Below, piece after piece: positions 1-4,778 of a stretch of DNA of 5,291 nucleotides. The notes under the pieces are model-generated. The model searched no databases. It worked only from the letters and a program-made list of their open reading frames with translations, and was not told where the DNA came from. The stretch spans positions 1-5,291 of the forward strand of contig JAQUMS010000115.1 in NCBI GenBank assembly GCA_028717985.1, read 5' to 3'. The stretch comes from Candidatus Omnitrophota bacterium (lineage in GTDB: Bacteria > Omnitrophota > Gorgyraeia > Gygaellales > Profunditerraquicolaceae). Numbering within the stretch: position 1 is the first letter of the stretch; the number at the start of each line of letters is the position of its first letter. Both the position numbers and the translations under genes were made by a program.

Positions 1-293
1 TGACCATGCTTGTTGGTGGTAATTCGTTATGGGCGAATTTTTTCTCGTCTATTGTGGCGGCATTTATGTATTTCGCCACGCTCACGGAAGTGCCTATATT
101 ACAGGGATTGATGAACTCAGGCATGGGCAAGGGGCCTGCTTTGGCACTTCTTTTGGCTGGGCCTGCGTTAAGCCTGCCCAGCATGCTTGTGTTACGTAGT
201 ATTATGGGAACTAAAAAGACCGTTGTATATGTTGCTTTGGTTGTGGTTATGGCAACTATAAGCGGTATGATTTTTGGTTTAATTGTTAAATAA
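1..293 (+). CDS. Permease, ArsP/DUF318 (UPF0718) type, 3' end only
   Basis: This is the C-terminal 96 residues of an integral membrane permease; the reading frame is open to the left edge (first full codon at 3), so the ATG at 6 is internal and not the start. The visible part has the family signature FATLTEVP followed by a GMGKGPALALLLAGPALSLP stretch, then two hydrophobic segments ending in GLIVK. This pattern is typical of the second repeat of the permease family that includes the organoarsenical exporter ArsP and related metal or metalloid permeases. In this ars operon the inferred job is export of arsenite or methylated/organic arsenicals across the inner membrane, but the substrate cannot be read from the fragment. 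The next gene starts 2 bases after its stop codon, so the two are probably co-translated. Family assignment is fairly sure; the substrate is inferred from context. Confidence 0.85.
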   Translation, partial: TMLVGGNSLWANFFSSIVAAFMYFATLTEVPILQGLMNSGMGKGPALALLLAGPALSLPSMLVLRSIMGTKKTVVYVALVVVMATISGMIFGLIVK

Positions 294-295
294 AC

Positions 296-460
296 ATGGG
301 TGACAAAAAAGCCGTTTTTCTTAGCGAAAGCGATTTTTTAAGGGTCGAGCAGATTGTTCTTGATCATGATAAGGACGATGCGTTTCTTTTTGTCAGAGAC
401 GTGATTAAGAAGTCTATGGATAGAGAAAATGTTTCTAAGATGAAGCGGGAAAATATTTAA
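296..460 (+). CDS. Small orphan protein, 54 aa, in ars operon
   Basis: A 54-codon reading frame fits exactly between the permease and arsM. It begins MGDKKAVFLSESDFLR and ends KMKREN-I. I do not recognise the family. It is soluble, highly charged (about 12 acidic and 11 Lys/Arg residues), has no cysteine, no membrane segment and no signal peptide, and looks mainly helical; a DHDKDD acidic patch lies at residues 23-28. Its ATG is 2 bases after the permease stop and has no Shine-Dalgarno sequence before it, so it probably depends on ribosomes finishing the permease. The arsM ribosome binding site follows directly after its stop. The tight fit and coding-like composition favour a real gene, possibly a small accessory to the permease, but no function can be assigned. 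Confidence 0.7.
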   Translation: MGDKKAVFLSESDFLRVEQIVLDHDKDDAFLFVRDVIKKSMDRENVSKMKRENI

Positions 461-468
461 GGAGCGGC

Positions 469-1323
469 ATGATGCGAAAACAAAAAGATATTAAGCGGAT
501 AGTTAAAGAGGGTTATGCTAAAGTTGCCAAACAAGGAACGTCGTGTTGTTCTTCCAGTTCATGCTGTTCATCTTCACATACTGCCCGGGATATCAGCAAG
601 ACTATCGGCTACAGCGATGATGAAATGAACACTGTTCCTGATGGATCTAATTTGGGACTTGGGTGCGGCAATCCGGTTGCGATAGCTTCATTAAAAGAAG
701 GCGATGTTGTTCTCGATTTAGGAAGCGGGGCGGGGTTTGACGCGTTTCTTGCGGCGAAAAAAGTCGGGCAAACCGGCCGCGTTATCGGCGTGGATATGAC
801 GCCGGAGATGCTGGATAGGGCAAAGGCAAATGCTAAAAAGGGCGGTTATGATAACGTGGAGTTTCGTCTTGGAGAGATAGAGAAGCTCCCGGTTGATGAT
901 AAAACGATAGATGTGATTATTTCCAATTGTGTAATCAATCTTTCGCCTGATAAAGAATCCGTTTTTAAAGAATCTTTCCGTGTTCTTAAACCCGGCGGCC
1001 GGCTCATGGTATCGGACCTGGTTTTGGTTAATACATTGCCCAAAATTATCAAAGAATCAGTTGAGGCCTATGTCGGATGTCTTGCCGGCGCAATCATGAA
1101 GAACGAATATTTGGATTTGATTAATAAATCGGGATTTCAGGATATTGAAGTCATGAGCCAATCCAATTATCCTCTAGAGGCTATGAGTAATGATGTTACC
1201 GCGCAGGCTGTTGAAAATAATTCCAGAGTGGGAAGAAAAGATTTGCAAGATGTGGAAAATGCGGTAGCGAGCATTAAAGTGCGTGCGATGAAACCTTTGA
1301 ATTCAAAGGGAGGCAAACTATGA
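469..1323 (+). CDS. arsM: Arsenite S-adenosylmethionine methyltransferase ArsM
   Basis: This cytoplasmic enzyme transfers methyl groups from SAM to As(III), giving mono-, di- and trimethylated arsenicals. The 284 residues match the family length. The class I methyltransferase motif I is LDLGSGAGFDAF at 82-93, the acidic end of the next strand is GVDM at 107-110, and a RVLKPGGRLMVSD block lies at 171-183. The three cysteines expected of ArsM are present: Cys66 (GLGCGNP), Cys154 (SNCVINL) and Cys204 (YVGCLAGA); in characterised ArsM the first works with the other two in As(III) binding and a disulfide relay. A Ser/Cys tract at residues 25-36 contains two CC pairs (26-27, 32-33). The start may be the ATG at 469 or at 472; GGAG at 461-464 is 4 or 7 bases away, which slightly favours 472. 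Its TGA overlaps the ATG of the next gene by 4 bases (ATGA). Confidence 0.95.
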   Translation: MMRKQKDIKRIVKEGYAKVAKQGTSCCSSSSCCSSSHTARDISKTIGYSDDEMNTVPDGSNLGLGCGNPVAIASLKEGDVVLDLGSGAGFDAFLAAKKVGQTGRVIGVDMTPEMLDRAKANAKKGGYDNVEFRLGEIEKLPVDDKTIDVIISNCVINLSPDKESVFKESFRVLKPGGRLMVSDLVLVNTLPKIIKESVEAYVGCLAGAIMKNEYLDLINKSGFQDIEVMSQSNYPLEAMSNDVTAQAVENNSRVGRKDLQDVENAVASIKVRAMKPLNSKGGKL

Positions 1324-1553
1324 AGATAGAAATTTTAGGTGTTGGGTGTCCTAAATGCAAACAATTAACCGTGAATGCGGAAGCCGCAGTTAAAGAACTC
1401 GATCTCGACGCGCAGATTTCCAAAGTCACTGATATCGTTAAGATTACTGAATACGGTGTGATGCTGACACCCGCTTTGGTCATTGACGGAAGGGTGGTTT
1501 CTTCCGGTAAGGTGTTAACTAAGGAGGAAATAAAAAGAGTTCTTGCGAAATAA
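1320..1553 (+). CDS. arsE: Thioredoxin-like small disulfide protein, ArsE-like
   Basis: This 77-residue protein is a minimal thioredoxin fold of the TM0996/MTH895 redox-active disulfide group. The CPKC active site is at residues 10-13, directly after the first strand (KIEILGVG), and the cis-proline is Pro51 in the MLTPALVID strand. It has no signal peptide, so it should be cytoplasmic. It is followed by arsF- and arsG-like genes, the order described for arsEFG of Shewanella putrefaciens, in which ArsE and ArsF are reported to reduce the nitro group of aromatic nitroarsenicals; the symbol rests on that synteny because the family alone is widespread. The ATG overlaps the arsM stop (ATGA) and is preceded by GGGAGG at 1308-1313, inside the end of arsM. 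It could equally be a reductant for ArsM or for the CcdA-like protein encoded downstream. Confidence 0.85.
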   Translation: MKIEILGVGCPKCKQLTVNAEAAVKELDLDAQISKVTDIVKITEYGVMLTPALVIDGRVVSSGKVLTKEEIKRVLAK

Positions 1554-1555
1554 CC

Positions 1556-1560
1556 GGAGG
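1556..1560 (+). promoter_or_regulatory. Ribosome binding site that fixes the arsF TTG start
   Basis: GGAGG lies 5 bases before a TTG at 1566, immediately after the arsE stop. No ATG or GTG occurs in this frame near the start, and reading from TTG gives a proper signal-peptide n-region (MKKLITVF). The strong ribosome binding site therefore supports TTG as the true start codon. Confidence 0.8.
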
Positions 1561-1565
1561 AAAAA

Positions 1566-2003
1566 TTGAAGAAATTAATCACTGTGTTTCTGATAACTGC
1601 CGCACTAAGTATCAGCACTATAATTGTTTTGCCATTAGCACAAGCAGACGAGGGCTCAAAAGATGCATATGTTATTGTTTATTATTTTCACGGCACATTT
1701 CGGTGCCTTACCTGCCATAAGCTTGAGCAGTATTCTAAGGAAGCGATAGAAGCTAATTTTAAAGATGCGCTTGCGTCTGGAAAACTTGAGTTTAAAGTAG
1801 TCAATATAGAAGATAAAGGTAATGAGCACTATGGAAGCGATTACCGGCTTTATACTAAATCGCTTATTGTGTCATTAATTAAATACGGCAAAGAAGTGAA
1901 GTGGAAAAATCTTGATAAGATTTGGGAATACGTTGGAAATAAACAAAAATTTTTTGATTACGTTAAGAGCGGGATAGCCGATTTCCTGAAGGAAGCCGAA
2001 TGA
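1566..2003 (+). CDS. arsF: Exported CxxC protein, ArsF-like (nitroarsenical reductase subunit family)
   Basis: This 145-residue protein starts at a TTG codon. Residues 1-27 form a signal peptide or N-terminal anchor: MKK, a hydrophobic core and a plausible cleavage site AQA|D at 27/28; there is no lipobox cysteine. The mature part has a thioredoxin-like opening YVIVYYFHGTFRCLTC, with the CLTC pair at Cys47 and Cys50, then a conserved-looking VVNIEDKGNEHYGSDY block at 78-93. These features and the position between arsE- and arsG-like genes match the ArsF family, known from S. putrefaciens ArsEF as a reductase component for aromatic nitroarsenicals. By its signal sequence the CxxC domain should face the periplasm, which is notable for a partner of a cytoplasmic ArsE. 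The TGA overlaps the arsG ATG by 4 bases. The family call is good; substrate and topology are inferred. Confidence 0.82.
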   Translation: MKKLITVFLITAALSISTIIVLPLAQADEGSKDAYVIVYYFHGTFRCLTCHKLEQYSKEAIEANFKDALASGKLEFKVVNIEDKGNEHYGSDYRLYTKSLIVSLIKYGKEVKWKNLDKIWEYVGNKQKFFDYVKSGIADFLKEAE

Positions 2004-2689
2004 CAGAGATATTTTTAGGCATTGCATCGGCGTTGTGGCTGGGGATTCTTACATCCATTAGCCCATGTCCATTGGCGGCAAATATTGCTGCGGTGTCGTT
2101 TCTTTCAAAGAAGATTGCTCATCCAGCGATGGTGTTTATTTCCGGTCTTGCCTATACGCTTGGGAGGATGGTTTCGTATGCAGTGATAGGCTGGATTATC
2201 ATTAGTTCTCTTCTGAGCGTTCCGCAGGCCGCTCAATTCTTACAGAAATACATGGGGAAAGTTTTGGCGCCTCTTTTGATAATTACAGGGTTTCTTTTAA
2301 TGGAAATAATTACTCTGAGATTTCCCGGTGTAGCGTTGTCACAAAAGCAGCATAATAAACTTGTTGAATCCGGCGCGCCGGGAGCTTTTTTGCTGGGATT
2401 GCTTTTTGCGTTAGCTTTTTGTCCGGTTTCGGCGGCGTTATTCTTCGGAAGTCTTATTCCCTTGGCGCTCAATAGTAAGTTTGGTACCTTGTTGACGTTT
2501 ATGTATGGGGTAGGGACAGGACTTCCGGTATTTATCTTTGCGGTAGCGATTGCGCTTGGGGTTACTTCTTTGAGTCATTGGTTTAATCGAATTACAAAAT
2601 TTGAGTATTATACCCGCAGAATAACCGGAGTTATTTTTATTCTGGTTGGGCTGTATTACACAGGGATTTATATTCTACGGATATTTTAG
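2000..2689 (+). CDS. arsG: CcdA/DsbD-like membrane protein, ArsG-like permease
   Basis: This 229-residue inner-membrane protein has about six hydrophobic segments (roughly 5-30, 42-70, 88-107, 127-155, 160-188, 207-226). It belongs to the CcdA/LysE-like superfamily. The first segment carries SPCPLA with Cys23 and the fourth carries AFCPVSAALFFG with Cys141, the two positions at which CcdA and DsbD hold their electron-passing cysteines next to prolines. In arsEFG operons the corresponding protein, ArsG, is reported to export trivalent aromatic aminoarsenicals. The gene begins inside the arsF stop codon (ATGA) with AAGGAAG at 1989-1995 as ribosome binding site, so the two are coupled. The two cysteines allow a second reading, as an electron conduit from the CPKC protein to the exported CLTC protein. 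Older annotations of relatives would read cytochrome c biogenesis protein. Confidence 0.82.
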   Translation: MTEIFLGIASALWLGILTSISPCPLAANIAAVSFLSKKIAHPAMVFISGLAYTLGRMVSYAVIGWIIISSLLSVPQAAQFLQKYMGKVLAPLLIITGFLLMEIITLRFPGVALSQKQHNKLVESGAPGAFLLGLLFALAFCPVSAALFFGSLIPLALNSKFGTLLTFMYGVGTGLPVFIFAVAIALGVTSLSHWFNRITKFEYYTRRITGVIFILVGLYYTGIYILRIF

Positions 2690-2697
2690 GAGGGGAA

Positions 2698-3747
2698 ATG
2701 CGGGATACTATTGTTAAGCGGCTTTCATTTTTAGACAGATTTTTAACGTTATGGATTTTTCTTGCTATGGCGATTGGGGTTTTATCGGGGTATTTTTATC
2801 CGTCAATCGTAAATTTTTGGAATAGCTTTCAGGTCGGGACAACTAATATTCCCATTGCCATCGGCCTTATCCTTATGATGTATCCGCCGTTAGCTAAGGT
2901 TAAATACGAGGAATTGGGGGATGTTTTTCGTGATTACAAGATCCTCGGACTCTCACTGGTTCAAAACTGGATTGTCGGGCCTATTCTGATGTTCCTTTTA
3001 GCAATTATATTTTTGAGAGGGTATCCGGAGTATATGGTCGGTTTAATCATGATAGGCATTGCCAGGTGTATAGCCATGGTTATAGTGTGGAATGAGTTGG
3101 CAAAGGGGGATACCGAATATTGCGCCGGGTTGGTGGCGTTTAATTCGATATTTCAGGTTTTATTTTATTCCGTCTACGCGTGGGTTTTTATTACAATTGT
3201 CCCGACGTGGTTTGGGCTTCGGGGCGCAGCGGTTAATGTCACTATTTCTCAGATAGCGCAAAGCGTCTTTATATATTTGGGGATTCCGTTTCTTGCCGGG
3301 ATTATTACTCGCTTTAGCTTGATTCAATTTAAAGGGAAAGAATGGTATGAGAAGAAGTTTATTCCGAAGATCAGCCCGATTACTCTTATCGCGCTGCTAT
3401 TTACGATTGTCGTTATGTTTTCTTTAAAAGGCGAGTACATTGTAAGGATTCCGCTTGATGTGGTGAGGATAGCGGTACCGTTGTTAATTTACTTTGTAGT
3501 GATGTTTTTGATATCATTTTATATGGGGAAAAAATTCAATGCCGGATATGCAAAAACCGCGACGCTTTCGTTCACGGCGGCAAGCAATAATTTTGAGTTG
3601 GCTATTGCCGTGGCCGTGGCGGTGTTCGGCATCAATTCCGGGGCGGCGTTTGCGGCGGTAATCGGGCCTCTGGTTGAGGTTCCTGCATTAATAGGCCTGG
3701 TTAATGTAGCGCTTTATTTTAAAAAAAGATATTTCCCCGTAATATAA
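2698..3747 (+). CDS. acr3: Arsenite efflux permease Acr3
   Basis: This 349-residue protein of the BART superfamily exports As(III) across the inner membrane using the proton motive force. Length and about ten hydrophobic segments fit Acr3. The signature half-sites are visible: IGIARCIAMVIVWNELAKGD with Cys124 in the fourth segment, and FTAASNNFELAIAVAVAVFG with Glu300, followed by GPLVEVPALIGLV at 323-335; the corresponding Cys and Glu are essential in characterised Acr3. The early block LMMYPPLAKVKYEEL (59-73) is also typical. The ribosome binding site AGGAGGGG (2688-2695) overlaps the arsG TAG stop, so translation is probably linked to arsG. It is the last gene of the tightly spaced cluster, and no clear hairpin terminator follows it. 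Confidence 0.96.
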   Translation: MRDTIVKRLSFLDRFLTLWIFLAMAIGVLSGYFYPSIVNFWNSFQVGTTNIPIAIGLILMMYPPLAKVKYEELGDVFRDYKILGLSLVQNWIVGPILMFLLAIIFLRGYPEYMVGLIMIGIARCIAMVIVWNELAKGDTEYCAGLVAFNSIFQVLFYSVYAWVFITIVPTWFGLRGAAVNVTISQIAQSVFIYLGIPFLAGIITRFSLIQFKGKEWYEKKFIPKISPITLIALLFTIVVMFSLKGEYIVRIPLDVVRIAVPLLIYFVVMFLISFYMGKKFNAGYAKTATLSFTAASNNFELAIAVAVAVFGINSGAAFAAVIGPLVEVPALIGLVNVALYFKKRYFPVI

Positions 3748-3962
3748 AAATTATGAGATTGCACATAAACAACTATGGTATTAAATTAATGTAGAATTTA
3801 TATAATCAGAGGTATAATATTAAAAAGAAGGTTGTGGATTAAAGTAAATTTTAAAATGATACAACGCTTTTTCCTTATTTAGGCGGTTACTTTCAATTAG
3901 AGATAAAAAATAGGGAACACTCCTGGAGTTTAAAAAGTAAATAAACAACGGAAAGGAAATCT
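3748..3962 (+). other. AT-rich intergenic spacer with possible promoter and stem-loop
   Basis: This 215-base gap separates the ars cluster from the DUF4337 gene. It has no credible reading frame. It holds two TATAAT hexamers (3801-3806 and 3813-3818), a possible 10-bp stem between 3871-3880 and 3908-3917 (one G-U pair, 27-base loop), an 11-base odd palindrome ACTCCTGGAGT at 3919-3929, and the AAAGGA ribosome binding site of the next gene at 3952-3957. No hairpin followed by a T run is seen after acr3. Confidence 0.6.
3801..3818 (+). promoter_or_regulatory. Possible promoter -10 boxes for the DUF4337 gene
   Basis: Two perfect TATAAT hexamers start 12 bases apart, 145-160 bases before the DUF4337 start codon. 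No convincing -35 TTGACA-like box sits 16-18 bases upstream of either. In such AT-rich DNA the hexamers could be chance, so this is a tentative call. Confidence 0.3.
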
Positions 3963-4499
3963 ATGGGAGACTTATTAGCGGAAAAATGGATGAAAGGGGT
4001 TGCGGTTACGACAACGTGCCTGGCGGTTATGACCGCTATTGCCGCTTCTCGAGGAACATCCTGTGTTTCAAAAACACAGCTTTTGACGGCTATTGAATCA
4101 AGTAAATGGGCGTATTATCAGGCAAAGAGCATTAAGCAGAACCTGGCTGAGACGCAAAAGAATGCTTTTGAAGCTGAGATTGTCGGCGCGGCAAATGAAA
4201 AACAGAAGGCTGTATATGCTGAGAAACTTCAAATTGCCGAACAGGACATTGTCCGCTATGAAGCAGAAAAAAATCAGATAAAACAGGAAGCAGAGGAGAC
4301 TTCAGCGAAGAATAAACTTTTAGCTAAAAAAGGAAACTTTTTTTCAGCCGCGATTGTTTTTTTTCAGATCGCCATCATGCTTTCTTCTGTCGGTGCCCTG
4401 CTTAAAAAGAAATTTATGTGGATTGTCGGTCTTGTTTTTGGTACTATCGCGACCGTGCTTCTGGCCTATGGCTTGTTTCTTCAACCGCTTCTATTTTAA
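3963..4499 (+). CDS. DUF4337 family membrane protein
   Basis: This 178-residue protein of unknown function has an N-terminal membrane segment (about 12-29), a long charged helical region (about 55-120, rich in Glu, Lys, Gln and Ala and probably coiled coil), and two more membrane segments near the C-terminus (about 126-147 and 152-174). The hallmark is SSKWAYYQAKSIKQ at 46-59, with a later RYEAEKNQIKQEAEE stretch (98-112) and FFQIAIMLSSVGALLKKK (133-150); all are typical of DUF4337. The coiled-coil part should lie on one side of the inner membrane, but its role is unknown. AAAGGA at 3952-3957 is 5 bases from the ATG. The gene is separated from the ars cluster by 215 bases and closed by a strong terminator, so it looks like its own unit, with no evidence of a role in arsenic resistance. 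Confidence 0.88.
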   Translation: MGDLLAEKWMKGVAVTTTCLAVMTAIAASRGTSCVSKTQLLTAIESSKWAYYQAKSIKQNLAETQKNAFEAEIVGAANEKQKAVYAEKLQIAEQDIVRYEAEKNQIKQEAEETSAKNKLLAKKGNFFSAAIVFFQIAIMLSSVGALLKKKFMWIVGLVFGTIATVLLAYGLFLQPLLF

Positions 4500-4541
4500 C
4501 GGCAGAAAATTTATTGAAAGCTATTTTTGATAGTAATACAT

Positions 4542-4577
4542 AAAAACAGGCTGATTGTTCAGCCTGTTTTTGTTTTT
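4542..4577 (+). terminator. Strong intrinsic terminator after the DUF4337 gene
   Basis: A perfect 13-bp stem is formed by AAAAACAGGCTGA (4542-4554) and TCAGCCTGTTTTT (4559-4571) around a TTGT loop, followed by GTTTTT. It lies 43 bases after the DUF4337 stop. The A-run on the left arm would let it also work for transcripts from the opposite strand, though no - strand gene is seen nearby. Confidence 0.93.
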
Positions 4578-4778
4578 AGCGGGTGTTTGAATGGGAAATG
4601 CAATCTCACTGACGGCCGGCACATAGGCCTAAATGATTCTTGTCCGGTTCTCTCTTGTGCAGTATAATAAAAAATATATTAAGTCGAATAAAATTCAGCA
4701 ATATCATGTAGAAAAGTTTTTAAAAAAGGCGGCCGAAATTAGAAAATAATTACATTAAAAACGTTGGGAAGAATAGAT
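4578..4778 (+). other. Non-coding spacer and leader before the TolC-family gene
   Basis: About 200 bases between the terminator and the TolC-family start. The left half is fairly GC-rich and has small inverted repeats (GGCC/CCGG) and the promoter; the right half is an AT-rich, probably untranslated leader of about 100 bases. No riboswitch or RNA gene was recognised. Confidence 0.5.
4640..4668 (+). promoter_or_regulatory. Sigma70-type promoter for the TolC-family gene
   Basis: TTGTCC at 4640-4645 (4 of 6 match to TTGACA) and a perfect TATAAT at 4663-4668 are separated by 17 bases. It lies just downstream of the terminator and about 110 bases before the TolC-family start, in the right direction. 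A short inverted repeat (4616-4623 with 4641-4647) overlaps the -35 box. The call rests on consensus match only. Confidence 0.6.

Noticed and set aside
541..576. Repetitive Ser/Cys codons as a possible DNA repeat or sequencing artefact
   Set aside because: The frame stays open and the codons vary, and Cys-rich N-termini are known in ArsM proteins, so it is better read as protein sequence.
846..1052. - strand open frame inside arsM
   Set aside because: Antisense shadow of a well-supported gene with no protein-like features of its own.
1274..1618. - strand open frame across arsE
   Set aside because: Antisense to arsM end, arsE and arsF start; no ribosome binding site or recognisable domain.
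2233..2472. - strand open frame inside arsG
   Set aside because: Antisense shadow of a membrane protein gene.
4093..4281. + strand frame inside the DUF4337 gene
   Set aside because: Arg-rich out-of-frame product of the coiled-coil coding region; the overlapping frame matches DUF4337.
4633..4749. 38-codon ATG reading frame, Lys-rich, ahead of the TolC-family gene
   Set aside because: It has no ribosome binding site, contains the likely promoter within it, and its composition follows the AT-rich DNA; chance frame is more likely.
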